The notes: generated by a model not told the origin, from the letters alone. DNA of 30,386 nucleotides from Sulfitobacter sp. (GCA_024636405.1 JAGXHC010000071.1:1-30386); one strand, 5' to 3'; positions 7,607 to 16,394 are shown, counted from the first letter of the stretch. Numbers and translations: made by a program.

Positions 7607-8041
7607 CTAGCGGCCCATGATCATGTTCTGCATCGCGTCTTTCTCCATCGAAAGCTCCATCAGCCGCGCTTTTACCACGTCCCCAAGCGAGATCAGTCCG
7701 ACCATCTTGCCGTTATCCAGCACGGGCATGTGGCGAAAGCGGCCATTGGTCATCGTGGCAAGAATGTCGTCGGCACGGTCATCGCGGCTGCAGGTCACCA
7801 GCTTGGTGGTCATCAGGCTGGCCACGGTCTGTGTCAGACAGCCACTGCCGCTGCGCCCCAATTCGCGGACAATGTCGCGCTCTGACAGGATACCGTCCGG
7901 GGTCTCGCCATCTTCGGAAATCACCAGCGTGCCAATGCGTTTGTCCGACAGGATTTTTGCCGCATCCGAAATCAGCGTGCCGGGCAACGATGTGGTCACC
8001 GTATCGTCTGATTTGGTCTTGAGAATCTGAGACACCAGCAT
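7607..8041 (-). CDS. Protein with two CBS domains
   Basis: A 144-residue cytoplasmic protein made of a tandem CBS pair and little else. The first CBS covers about residues 8-62 (SDKRIGTLVISEDGETPDGILSERDIVREL shape) and the second about 73-130 (ADDILATMTNGRFRHMPVLD followed by GLISLGDVVKARL). Such stand-alone pairs bind adenine nucleotides and sense energy state in characterised families; the partner of this one is unknown. GGGAG lies 8 bases before the ATG. It stands between coaD and the LysR gene on the same strand, separated from each by 60-135 bases. Confidence 0.9.
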   Translation of the reverse strand: MLVSQILKTKSDDTVTTSLPGTLISDAAKILSDKRIGTLVISEDGETPDGILSERDIVRELGRSGSGCLTQTVASLMTTKLVTCSRDDRADDILATMTNGRFRHMPVLDNGKMVGLISLGDVVKARLMELSMEKDAMQNMIMGR

Positions 8042-8103
8042 ACGAACGCTCCCGAGCTAGGGTTGTAGTTGTTGGTTCAGCGTCACCTCAGGGGCGTTTC
8101 ATG

Positions 8104-9000
8104 TCAAGCCTTTGACTCGAGTTCCGCAACCTCCGCGCGCAGACCCGCCGTCAGGATGCGGGCAAATCTGCTGAGGCGCAGATTGCGCTGATCGTCGGCG
8201 TGGCGGATCAGATAGAAGGCGCGCGTCAGGCTGACCTGATCGGTCAGAACCCGGCGCACACCGGGCGTAGCGGGCAGTGAAAAATCATGCACCACCCCGA
8301 TGCCCCCGCCCTGCCGGATCATGTTGACCTGCACCGATACGGAGTTGGAGGCAAGCGGCACCCGCGCCGCGCCAAGCTCTGCCAGATAGTCCAGTTCGCG
8401 GTCAAAAATCATGTCGGGGATGTAGCCGACAAGACGGTGCTGGTTCAGCTCGGCCACAGTTTGCGGTGTGCCAGTTTTCGCGAGATAGGCATCGGAGGCG
8501 GCAAGATGCAGGTGATAATCGGTGATTTTCTGCACGACCAACCGCCCGGCGGTGGGCGCGCTGACCCCGATCGCCATGTCGGCCTCGCGGCGCGATAGAT
8601 TGAAGACGCGCGGCAGGGCAACGATCTGGATGTCCAGCCCGGGATTATCCGTGACGATCTGCGCGCAGACCTGCGGCAGCAGATAATTGGCGCAGCCATC
8701 TGGCGCGCCGATGCGAATCTGGCCGGTCATGCGATCGCTTTGTGCGGCCACACCGGCCGTCGCAAGCCGCATCGCCTGCTCTGCCGCCTCTGCGCGGTCC
8801 AGCAATTGCGCACCGGCCTCGGTCAACGCATAGCCTTGGGGGGACTTCACAAACAGCACTGCCGCCAGCGATTTCTCCAGCCGTGCCACCCGGCGCCCCA
8901 GCGTAGCTGGATCCAAACGCACCAGACGACCCGCTCCGGACAGGCTCTGTTCGCGCGCAACGGCAAGGAACAGGCGCAGGTCATCCCAATTCTGGTCCAA
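8104..9000 (-). CDS. LysR-family transcriptional regulator, divergent from mmsA
   Basis: A DNA-binding regulator of 298 residues if started at the TTG at 9000. The winged helix-turn-helix occupies about residues 3-60 (WDDLRLFLAVAREQSLSGAG, then PATLGRRVARLEKSLAAVLF), followed by a LysR substrate-binding domain starting near TGQIRIGAPDG. The TTG is preferred because GAAGGGGA sits 4 bases before it and the protein then begins MDQNWDDLRLFL at the usual distance from the helix-turn-helix. An ATG at 9033 would add 11 residues but overlaps the TTGCA palindrome in the shared promoter. Being divergent from the valine-catabolic genes, it is a likely regulator of them and of itself; the inducer is unknown. 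Confidence 0.9.
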   Translation of the reverse strand: MDQNWDDLRLFLAVAREQSLSGAGRLVRLDPATLGRRVARLEKSLAAVLFVKSPQGYALTEAGAQLLDRAEAAEQAMRLATAGVAAQSDRMTGQIRIGAPDGCANYLLPQVCAQIVTDNPGLDIQIVALPRVFNLSRREADMAIGVSAPTAGRLVVQKITDYHLHLAASDAYLAKTGTPQTVAELNQHRLVGYIPDMIFDRELDYLAELGAARVPLASNSVSVQVNMIRQGGGIGVVHDFSLPATPGVRRVLTDQVSLTRAFYLIRHADDQRNLRLSRFARILTAGLRAEVAELESKA

Positions 9001-9027
9001 TCGTTCCCCTTCAACACCGCACCCACC

Positions 9028-9041
9028 TTGCATTTTTGCAA
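9028..9041. promoter_or_regulatory. Palindrome TTGCA-N4-TGCAA in the LysR/mmsA promoter region
   Basis: Perfect 5-bp arms around TTTT. Its right half TTTTTGCAA (9033-9041) recurs as TTTTTGCAA at 9075-9083, 42 bases on, about four helical turns. The arrangement fits a LysR recognition site plus a second site near the promoter. A TTGACA (9049-9054) lies between them, but no good -10 is visible at standard spacing. Confidence 0.5.
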
Positions 9042-9117
9042 AATGGTTTTGACATCTTGCCCCTTCCCTCTGACTTTTTGCAAGCCTATCCTGCGGCCAA
9101 CCCAAAAGGAGATCGCT

Positions 9118-10617
9118 ATGCAAGAGCTTACCCATTTCATCAACGGCGCCCATGTCAAAGGCACCTCGGGCCGTTTCTCGGACGTGTACAACCCGGCCAC
9201 CGGCGAAGTGCAGGCAAAATGCCCGCTGGCGAACGGTGAAGAGTTGAACAAGGCGGTCGAATATGCCGCCGCCGCCCAGCCGAAATGGGCCGCGACAAAT
9301 CCACAGCGCCGTGCGCGGGTGCTGATGAAGTTCGTCGATCTGCTGAACCGCGATATGGACAAGCTGGCCGAGGCACTAAGCCGCGAACACGGCAAGACGC
9401 TGCCCGATGCGGCAGGCGACGTGCAGCGCGGGCTTGAAGTCGTGGAATATTGCATCGGCGCGCCGCAACTGCTGAAGGGTGAGTTCACTGATTCAGCCGG
9501 CCCCGGCATCGACATGTATTCGATGCGTCAGGCACTGGGTGTCACGGCCGGCATCACGCCGTTCAACTTTCCCGCGATGATCCCGATGTGGATGTTCGCC
9601 CCCGCGATTGCCTGCGGCAATGCATTTATCCTCAAGCCGTCCGAGCGTGATCCGTCTGTGCCACTGATGCTGGCGGAGTTGCTGGAAGAAGCAGGATTGC
9701 CCAAGGGCATCATCCAGGTCGTCAATGGCGACAAGGAAGCCGTGGACGCGATCCTGCACCATGACGTAATCCAGTCTGTCGGCTTTGTCGGCTCCACCCC
9801 GATTGCGGAATATATCTACAGCACGGGTTGCGCCAACGGCAAACGCGTGCAGTGTTTCGGCGGTGCCAAGAACCACATGATCATCATGCCCGACGCGGAC
9901 ATGGATCAGGCGGCGGATGCGTTGATCGGTGCCGGATACGGGGCCGCGGGTGAACGCTGTATGGCGATCTCTGTTGCCGTGCCCGTGGGTGATGATACCG
10001 CTGACCGGCTGATTGAAAAGCTGGTGCCACGGATCGAAAGCCTCAAGGTCGGGCCCTATACCTCCGGCAAGGATGTGGATTACGGCCCCGTTGTGACTGC
10101 TGCCGCCAAGGCCAATATCGAACGACTGGTGCAGACCGGGATTGACCAGGGTGCCAAGCTGGTTGTGGATGGGCGCGATTTCAAACTGCAGGGCTATGAA
10201 GACGGATTTTTCGTCGGGCCGCACCTGTTTGATCACGCGACCAAGGATATGGACATCTACAAGCAGGAGATCTTTGGCCCCGTACTGACTTGTGTGCGTG
10301 CCAAGGATTACGAAGAGGCGCTGGGGCTGGCGATGGATCATGAATACGGCAACGGCACCGCGATCTATACCCGTGACGGCGACGCGGCGCGCGATTTCGC
10401 CAACCGTGTGAATGTTGGCATGATCGGCATCAACGTGCCAATCCCGGTGCCGCTCGCTTATCACACCTTTGGTGGCTGGAAAAAATCCGTGTTCGGTGAC
10501 CTGAACCAGCATGGGCCGGACGCGTTCAAATTCTACACCCGCACCAAAACCGTGACCGCACGCTGGCCCAGCGGTATCAAAGAAGGCGGCGAATTTTCCA
10601 TCCCCGTGATGGAATAA
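9118..10617 (+). CDS. mmsA: Methylmalonate-semialdehyde dehydrogenase (CoA-acylating)
   Basis: NAD- and CoA-dependent aldehyde dehydrogenase that converts methylmalonate semialdehyde to propionyl-CoA at the end of valine catabolism. The 499-residue protein starts MQELTHFINGAHV and has the family signatures YNPATGEV, TPFNFPAMIPMWMFAPAIA, ILKPSERDPSVP and the catalytic GERCMA (Cys281), and ends in the typical FYTRTKTVTARW region. AAAAGGAGA sits 8 bases before the ATG. The frame is open far upstream but that part is antisense to the LysR gene and has no family match. First gene of the catabolic block; a hairpin at 10624 separates it from the next gene, so its expression may be partly uncoupled. 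Confidence 0.97.
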   Translation: MQELTHFINGAHVKGTSGRFSDVYNPATGEVQAKCPLANGEELNKAVEYAAAAQPKWAATNPQRRARVLMKFVDLLNRDMDKLAEALSREHGKTLPDAAGDVQRGLEVVEYCIGAPQLLKGEFTDSAGPGIDMYSMRQALGVTAGITPFNFPAMIPMWMFAPAIACGNAFILKPSERDPSVPLMLAELLEEAGLPKGIIQVVNGDKEAVDAILHHDVIQSVGFVGSTPIAEYIYSTGCANGKRVQCFGGAKNHMIIMPDADMDQAADALIGAGYGAAGERCMAISVAVPVGDDTADRLIEKLVPRIESLKVGPYTSGKDVDYGPVVTAAAKANIERLVQTGIDQGAKLVVDGRDFKLQGYEDGFFVGPHLFDHATKDMDIYKQEIFGPVLTCVRAKDYEEALGLAMDHEYGNGTAIYTRDGDAARDFANRVNVGMIGINVPIPVPLAYHTFGGWKKSVFGDLNQHGPDAFKFYTRTKTVTARWPSGIKEGGEFSIPVME

Positions 10618-10623
10618 AGGATC

Positions 10624-10658
10624 GGCCACCGGCGGGGGTGCAACCTTTGCCGGTGGCC
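10624..10658 (+). terminator. Hairpin after mmsA
   Basis: Perfect 10-bp stem ggccaccggc / gccggtggcc with a 15-nt loop, 6 bases after the mmsA stop. No T-run follows. It could end or attenuate mmsA transcription or protect its 3' end. Confidence 0.55.
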
Positions 10659-10659
10659 C

Positions 10660-10688
10660 GTGTCTGGCAGGCGTGTGTCTGGCAGGCG
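10660..10688. repeat. 15-bp tandem repeat between mmsA and the acyl-CoA dehydrogenase gene
   Basis: gtgtctggcaggcg occurs at 10660-10673 and again at 10675-10688, a 15-base period with almost two copies, directly after the mmsA hairpin. Slippage-prone; no function evident. Confidence 0.6.
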
Positions 10689-10799
10689 CGTGATGCAACT
10701 TGCCGCGCGGCCAAAAAAGACCTGCACATCCGGTGCCGCATCAACGATGATAGAATTCAGAAAGCCTCGAGACATCAACTGATAGGGACATTCGCCATC

Positions 10800-11942
10800 A
10801 TGGACTTTGCACTGACCGAAGAACAGACCGCGATTTTCGACATGGCTTATGCCTTTGGGCAGGAACATATCGCCCCCTTCGCCCGGCAATGGGAAAAGGA
10901 CGAGACCATTCCAAAAGAGCTTTGGCTTCGCATTGCGGAGTTTGGTTTTGGCGGGCTTTATGTCTCGGAGGAAGCGGGCGGATCAGGGCTGACGCGGCTG
11001 GATGCGACGTTGGTCTTTGAGGCGCTGTCGATGGCCTGTCCATCCGTCGCTGCCTTTTTGTCGATCCACAACATGTGCGCCAAGATGCTGGACAGTTTTG
11101 CAGACGACGCCTTAAAGGCGCGGATCATGGCGGATGTGGTGTCGATGAAAACGGTGCTCAGCTATTGCCTGACTGAGCCGGGATCAGGCTCCGACGCCGC
11201 AGCGCTCAAGACCAAATGCGAGCGGACCAATGACGGCTACACGCTTAACGGGACAAAGGCGTTCATCTCTGGCGGTGGCTATTCGGACGCCTATGTGGCG
11301 ATGGTGCGCACCTCTGATGGCGGGGCCGCGGGGGTGTCCACCGTCTATGTGGAGAACGGCACAAAGGGGCTCTCATTTGGGGCGCTGGAAGACAAGATGG
11401 GCTGGCGCAGCCAACCAACCACTCAGGTGCAATTCGACAATTGCAACATTCCTGCCGGAAATCTGGTGGGCGAAGAGGGCAAAGGTTTCAAATATGCGAT
11501 GACGGGGCTGGACGGCGGGCGATTGAACATATCCGCCTGTTCGCTGGGTGCAGCACAAACCGCGCTGACATCCACCCTGCAATATATGGGCGAACGCGAA
11601 GCCTTTGGCAAACCCATCGACCAGTTTCAGGGATTGCAGTTCCGGCTGGCCGATATGGAAATCGAACTGCAGGCCGCGCGGGTCTTTTTGCGGCAAGCGG
11701 CCTGGAAACTGGACGAAGGCACACCGGACGCGACCAAGTTTTGCGCCATGGCCAAAAAGTTCGTAACCGAAGCGGGCAGTCGTGTGGTGGATCAATGTCT
11801 GCAGTTGCATGGCGGTTATGGCTATCTGGCGGATTACGGGATCGAAAAGCTGGTGCGCGATCTGCGGGTGCATCAGATCCTTGAAGGCACAAATGAAATC
11901 ATGCGCGTGATCGTCGCCCGTGACATGCTGAAGAACCGATGA
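10800..11942 (+). CDS. Acyl-CoA dehydrogenase, probably isobutyryl-CoA dehydrogenase
   Basis: FAD enzyme of 380 residues, starting MDFALTEEQTAIFDM, that introduces the alpha-beta double bond into an acyl-CoA. Family motifs: YCLTEPGSGSDAAALKT (FAD/substrate region), QLHGGYGYLADYGIEKLVRD and the C-terminal EGTNEIMR, where Glu362 is the expected catalytic base. The setting (mmsA upstream; HIBYL-CoA hydrolase and mmsB downstream) points to isobutyryl-CoA to methacrylyl-CoA in valine degradation, but short or other branched-chain acyl-CoAs cannot be excluded. The ATG at 10800 matches family N-termini; the preceding ribosome site (AGGGA, about 13 bases away) is weak. The stop overlaps the next start as ATGA. 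Confidence 0.94.
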   Translation: MDFALTEEQTAIFDMAYAFGQEHIAPFARQWEKDETIPKELWLRIAEFGFGGLYVSEEAGGSGLTRLDATLVFEALSMACPSVAAFLSIHNMCAKMLDSFADDALKARIMADVVSMKTVLSYCLTEPGSGSDAAALKTKCERTNDGYTLNGTKAFISGGGYSDAYVAMVRTSDGGAAGVSTVYVENGTKGLSFGALEDKMGWRSQPTTQVQFDNCNIPAGNLVGEEGKGFKYAMTGLDGGRLNISACSLGAAQTALTSTLQYMGEREAFGKPIDQFQGLQFRLADMEIELQAARVFLRQAAWKLDEGTPDATKFCAMAKKFVTEAGSRVVDQCLQLHGGYGYLADYGIEKLVRDLRVHQILEGTNEIMRVIVARDMLKNR

Positions 11943-12982
11943 ACGATATCGACATCCGCATTGACGGACACGCAGGCCGGATCACCTTGACGCGGCCAAA
12001 GGCGCTGAATGCGCTAACCTATGACATGTGCATGCAGATCGACGCGGCGCTGAAGGACTGGCGCGATGATCCTGCGGTGGCGCTGGTGATTCTGGACGCG
12101 ACCGGCGAAAAAGCATTCTGCGCGGGTGGTGACATTGCCGAGATGTACCGCACGGGAACGCAGGGTGATTTCGATTATGGGCGCCGGTTCTGGTCGGATG
12201 AATACCGGATGAACAATCGCATTGCGTCCTATCCCAAACCTGTCGTGTCGTTCCTGCAAGGCTTTACCATGGGCGGTGGCGTCGGCATCGGATGTCACGG
12301 GTCGCACAGGGTGGTGGGCGAAAACAGCAAGATCGCAATGCCTGAATGCGGCATCGGGCTGGTCCCGGACGTGGGCGGGTCATTGTTGCTGGCGCGCGCA
12401 CCGGGACGGATGGGTGAATATCTTGCCACAACGGGCGGCCGGATGGATGCCGCAGATGCGGTTTATGCAGGATTTGCAGATATTTACATCCCACAGTTAC
12501 AGTGGCCAGACCTGATCGCGGCCTTGATCCAAAGTGGCGATGTCAGTGTGCTGAATGATGCTGCGCGCCCCCCCGGCGACAGCGCCCTTGCGGCGCGCAG
12601 CGATCAGATTGATGCCCTGTTTGACGGCGCAACCCTGCGCGATGTGCTGGACGACCTGCGCCATGATGACAGCGCATTCGCGGCTGAAACCCGCACGGCA
12701 ATGCTGCGGTCCGCCCCCCTTTCGCTGGCCTGCGCCATCGAGATGATGCACCGTTTGCGCGGTCCGTCACTTGGCATGGCGCAGGCGCTGGAACTGGAAT
12801 ACCGCTTTACCTATCGCGCGATGGAGGATGGTGATTTCCTTGAAGGTATTCGCGCAGCGATTATTGACAAAGACCGCAACCCGGCGTGGCAATACGCCGG
12901 CGGCGACGTGCCCGCTGAGGCGGTCGCGCAGATGTTGCAGCCCTTGGGCGAACACACATTGAAACTGGAGGAACCGGCATGA
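11939..12982 (+). CDS. Enoyl-CoA hydratase/isomerase family, probably 3-hydroxyisobutyryl-CoA hydrolase
   Basis: A 347-residue crotonase-fold protein, longer than ordinary enoyl-CoA hydratases (about 260) and matching the HIBYL-CoA hydrolase class, which releases 3-hydroxyisobutyrate and CoA. The oxyanion-hole region reads GEKAFCAGGDIAEMY; a second signature is GFTMGGGVGIG; MPECGIGLVPDVGGS gives Glu136 and Asp144, corresponding to the catalytic acidic residues of human HIBCH; the C-terminal FLEGIRAAIIDKDRNPAW is typical. ATGA overlaps at both ends with the dehydrogenase before and mmsB after indicate translational coupling. No separate methacrylyl-CoA hydratase is present here, so that step must be served from elsewhere. 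Confidence 0.92.
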   Translation: MNDIDIRIDGHAGRITLTRPKALNALTYDMCMQIDAALKDWRDDPAVALVILDATGEKAFCAGGDIAEMYRTGTQGDFDYGRRFWSDEYRMNNRIASYPKPVVSFLQGFTMGGGVGIGCHGSHRVVGENSKIAMPECGIGLVPDVGGSLLLARAPGRMGEYLATTGGRMDAADAVYAGFADIYIPQLQWPDLIAALIQSGDVSVLNDAARPPGDSALAARSDQIDALFDGATLRDVLDDLRHDDSAFAAETRTAMLRSAPLSLACAIEMMHRLRGPSLGMAQALELEYRFTYRAMEDGDFLEGIRAAIIDKDRNPAWQYAGGDVPAEAVAQMLQPLGEHTLKLEEPA

Positions 12983-13863
12983 CCAAGATGACAATCGGCT
13001 TTATTGGCCTGGGCAATATGGGCGCACCGATGGCTGCGAACCTTGCCAAGGCCGGGCATACCGTGCGCGGTTTTGACGTCGCCGGAACCACTGCTGACGG
13101 GGTCAGCGTGGCCCGCGACGTCAACGAAGCCGTAACAGGGGCAGATGCGGTGATCACGATGTTGCCCAACGGATCGATCCTGCGGCAAGTCGCGGCGCAG
13201 GTGATCCCGCTCTTGGCTGAGGGGGCTTTGTTCATTGATTGCTCTACCGTGGACGTCGAAAGCGCGCGCAACACATCCGAAGCGGCCGAAGATGCAGGCA
13301 TTCTGGCCGTAGATGCGCCGGTTTCGGGTGGCATCGGCGGCGCTTCGGGGGGCACGTTGACCTTTATGGCGGGCGGGTCGGACGCGGCCTTTGCCAAGGC
13401 AGAGCCGTTGTTTGATATCATGGGCCAGAAGGCGGTGCATTGCGGGGGTGCGGGTGCAGGGCAATCGGCCAAGATCTGCAACAACATGATCCTTGGCGTG
13501 ACCATGATCGCCACCTGCGAAGCCTTTGCGCTGGCGGATAAACTGGGACTGGACCGTCAGAAGATGTTCGACGTGGTCAGCACTTCGTCGGGGTATTCCT
13601 GGTCGATGAACGCCTATTGCCCGGCGCCGGGTGTGGGGCCAAGTTCTCCGGCGGATAATGGCTACAAGCCGGGTTTTGCGTCGGAGTTGATGCTCAAGGA
13701 CCTTGGCCTGAGCCAGCAGGCCGCAGAGGCCGTGGATGCCGATACGCCGATGGGCGCGCTTGCACGCGAGATTTACGCGCATTTTGTCGACCATGAAGAT
13801 GGCAAGGGCAAGGATTTCTCAGCGATGCTGCCACGGCTGGAAAAGCGCAGCCGAAACGGCTGA
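12979..13863 (+). CDS. mmsB: 3-Hydroxyisobutyrate dehydrogenase
   Basis: NAD-dependent beta-hydroxyacid dehydrogenase oxidising 3-hydroxyisobutyrate to methylmalonate semialdehyde, the substrate of MmsA encoded upstream. The 294-residue protein has the N-terminal dinucleotide motif GFIGLGNMGAPMAANL (residues 7-22), the substrate loop DAPVSGGIGGASGGTLTFM, and the catalytic Lys in SAKICNNMILG (about Lys165). Length matches the family. It overlaps the upstream hydrolase gene by ATGA and is the last gene of the coupled block; the PrpD-type gene starts 73 bases later. Confidence 0.96.
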   Translation: MTKMTIGFIGLGNMGAPMAANLAKAGHTVRGFDVAGTTADGVSVARDVNEAVTGADAVITMLPNGSILRQVAAQVIPLLAEGALFIDCSTVDVESARNTSEAAEDAGILAVDAPVSGGIGGASGGTLTFMAGGSDAAFAKAEPLFDIMGQKAVHCGGAGAGQSAKICNNMILGVTMIATCEAFALADKLGLDRQKMFDVVSTSSGYSWSMNAYCPAPGVGPSSPADNGYKPGFASELMLKDLGLSQQAAEAVDADTPMGALAREIYAHFVDHEDGKGKDFSAMLPRLEKRSRNG

Positions 13864-13936
13864 GTGTCGCAAACGGGCATGTGACCGGGGTGGCGCGCCG
13901 TAGGATGCGTGAGAACGCGCCATTCTGGAGCCAGCG

Positions 13937-15273
13937 ATGACCCTGCCCTTTCACCGGTTTGCCGCCGATCTGACGTTTGATGCCCTGCCGCCAGAGGTGC
14001 TGCGCGTCTTGCGGCGGTCTTTTACCGATACCATGGGTGTGGCCGCGGTTGCCTCTACCACCGCGATGGCCCAGATCGGGCGGCGCGGTGCGGTGGCGCT
14101 GTTTGGTCCCGGTGGTGCAGGCGGCGCGCGTATTTTGATGCACGGTCAACGGGTCAGCCCGGCGGGCGCGGCCATGGCGGGCGCGATGACGGTGGACGCG
14201 GTTGATGCCATGACGGCACCTCGCCGTGCAAGGGGCATGCGGGATCGGCGGTATTTCCGGCGCTGCTGGCAATGGCTGAGGTGGCCGACAAGCCGATGGA
14301 TGGCGCCACATTCGCCACGCTGCTGGCCATTGCCTACGAGGTCAGCTACCGCGCGGGCCTTGCCCAACATGCGACCTGCGCCGATTACCATACATCCGGC
14401 GCTTGGACAGCGGTGGGTGTGGCCACGGCCTGTGCGCGGGCGTTGGGATGCACGGCTGAGCAGATCCGCCATGCTGCGGGCATCGGGGAATACCACGGTC
14501 CGCGCAGCCAGATGATGCGCTGTATTGACCACCCGACAATGCTGCGCGACGGCGTCGGATGGGGCGCACCCACGGGGCTGACCGCCGCATATCTGGCGCG
14601 CGAGGGATTTACCGGCGCGCCCGCGCTGACCTGTGAGGACGCGCCGGAATTCTGGGCCGATCTGGGGCAGAAATGGCGTCTGGTGGAGGACACCCATTAC
14701 AAGCCCTACCCCTGCTGCCGCTGGGCGCATCCAAGCATTGACGCAGCGGCAGCCTTGATGGCGGCGCATGGCCTGCACCACCGGGACGTCACCGCCGTCG
14801 AAATCAAGACCTTCCACAATGCCACCCGGCTTGCCGGCCATACCCCTGCCAGCGCGGATGAATTCGCCTATTCCATCGCTTTTCCCGTGGCGGCGATGAT
14901 TGTGCGCGGTCAGGTCGGCGTGCCCGAACTGGCCGAAGAAACCTTGCGCGACCCTGATATTCTACGGATCAGCCGGGCGACAACGCTGGTCGATGACCCG
15001 CATCTTACGGCGATGTCCCAAGGCAAAAGGTGGGCACAGGTCAACATCTCGACGCAAGATGGCCAACAGTTTACCGCAGACCCCCGCACGCCGCGCGGCG
15101 ACACCGATATGCCGCTGTCAGATGACGAGATTGCGGATAAGTTCCATCTTTTCGCAGATCCCGTGCTGGGCAAAAAACGCGCCGATGAGATCGAAGAACT
15201 CAGTGCGCGCTTTGATACATTGGATACTGCGGGATTTGCGCGGCTTCTGGATCTTTGTCTTTCATCGGCTTGA
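13937..15273 (+). pseudogene. MmgE/PrpD family gene with a one-base frameshift
   Basis: The 5' part (13937 to about 14206) reads MTLPFHRFAADLTFDALPPEV and on to GAMTVDAVDA; the 3' part continues the same family in the next frame from about 14209 as HDGTSPCKGHAGSAVFPALL to the stop at 15273. Joined, they give about 445 residues, the normal size for MmgE/PrpD proteins (2-methylcitrate dehydratase and related enzymes). The break falls inside the conserved D-A-H-D-G motif: the sequence gatgccatgac would need one extra base (for example gatgcccatgac). The broken frame ends at 14515. Either a true pseudogene or a sequencing error in a short C run. GGAGCC precedes the ATG. The substrate of this paralogue is unknown; being beside mmsB suggests a carboxylic-acid catabolic role. 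Confidence 0.88.
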
Positions 15274-15368
15274 TGCCGCTGAAAAGCCGGGTGGTCAAAC
15301 CGCATGGGGAACCATCCCAACCGCAAGGCGTTGGCCCGAAACAGATCCCGCAACAGATGGAGTATCTT

Positions 15369-16394
15369 ATGAAACATGTCCTTACAGCAGCGGTCGTTTT
15401 TGCGGGTATCGCCACCGCTGGCGGAGCGTCGGTGACAGGCGGAAACCAGACGGTAGGGCGGCTCTTTGACGCGTCGTTGCTGACCGCGTCTGAGCAAACA
15501 CCGCAGGCCGCCCATGAAAAACTGTGGCAAGTGAAGGAGAATAAAGGCAAAGGCAACGGGAAATCCAAAGGGAAAAAGCACAAAACAGCGAACAAGCAAA
15601 AGGCTGCGAAGCAGGATCATAAGAAGCAGGATCATAAGGCCGACAAAAAGTACAATAAATCAGAAGATAAGGGCCATAGTTCGGCGAAAATCAAAATCAA
15701 ATCCAAGGACGGAGTGAAATTTGATCGCGACGCGGCCAACCTGATCGCGCGCGATATCCTTACTGTGCGCGCGCCGCAGTCCCGCGATATGGCCACGCTG
15801 CTGGGTGCGGCGGCACTGATATTTGCGCGGCCAGATCTGGTTATTGCCAATGTGCCGGACGACGAATTGCTGACCTATCGCAACTGCCCGCCGGGCCTTG
15901 CAAAAAAGGACCCGCCCTGTGTGCCACCCGGACTTGCCAAAAAAGGGGTCACCTATGATCAATGGGCGCGCTATTCCGAGGAAGACTATGATCGCCTATG
16001 GGAAGAACGCCGCGCCCCATTGTTGACCGACGATGTTGTGGATGAAGATACCTTGTTGCTGGGTTCTGATCAGATCCGGCAGCTTTATGGTCTGGACGCT
16101 GCGCCCATTGGCCAACGGTATGGCTTGATTGATGGATTGCCTGTTTTGTTGAGCGATAAGGATTACGCGTCGCTGCTGCGGATCAACGCGCTGGCGCAAA
16201 CCAGCGGACTATCCAATGATCTGCGCGTGGCCCCGACTGCGGCATTCAGCCAAGCTGAGTTGATCCAGACCTACCGTTTGGCGGCTCCGGCAGCGGGGTA
16301 CAACTATGCGGTGCTGAATGGGCAGGTTGTGACACTTGCCGACAGTGCCTATGAAACGCTGCAGCTTATTCGCGTGGCGCGGGCAGTTTTCTAG
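15369..16394 (+). CDS. Exported lysine-rich protein with PPGLAKK motifs and a duplicated C-terminal module
   Basis: A 341-residue protein, ATG at 15369 behind GGAG. Residues 1-22 look like a signal peptide. Residues 51-117 are extremely rich in Lys, with Gly, His, Asp and Gln, and low in hydrophobics (probably disordered). Two PPGLAKK motifs follow (174-180 and 186-192), bracketed by Cys173 and Cys184. The C-terminal third holds two related segments of about 45 residues (234-278 and 297-341): YGLDAAPIGQRYGLIDGLPV aligns with YRLAAPAAGYNYAVLNGQVV, each then followed by a D-x-x-Y-x-x-L-x-x-I pattern. The PPG(L/Q)AKK motif recurs in secreted alphaproteobacterial proteins of unknown role. Envelope location is likely; function is not assigned. 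Confidence 0.85.
   Translation: MKHVLTAAVVFAGIATAGGASVTGGNQTVGRLFDASLLTASEQTPQAAHEKLWQVKENKGKGNGKSKGKKHKTANKQKAAKQDHKKQDHKADKKYNKSEDKGHSSAKIKIKSKDGVKFDRDAANLIARDILTVRAPQSRDMATLLGAAALIFARPDLVIANVPDDELLTYRNCPPGLAKKDPPCVPPGLAKKGVTYDQWARYSEEDYDRLWEERRAPLLTDDVVDEDTLLLGSDQIRQLYGLDAAPIGQRYGLIDGLPVLLSDKDYASLLRINALAQTSGLSNDLRVAPTAAFSQAELIQTYRLAAPAAGYNYAVLNGQVVTLADSAYETLQLIRVARAVF

Noticed and set aside
9118..13863. A new catabolic or defence system in the mmsA-mmsB block
   Set aside because: Every gene has a clear known role in valine degradation; the arrangement is typical of the group.
14203..14215. Programmed ribosomal frameshift in the PrpD-type gene
   Set aside because: No slippery heptamer, no stop at the shift site that would drive pausing, and no precedent known to me in this family; a simple one-base loss explains it better.
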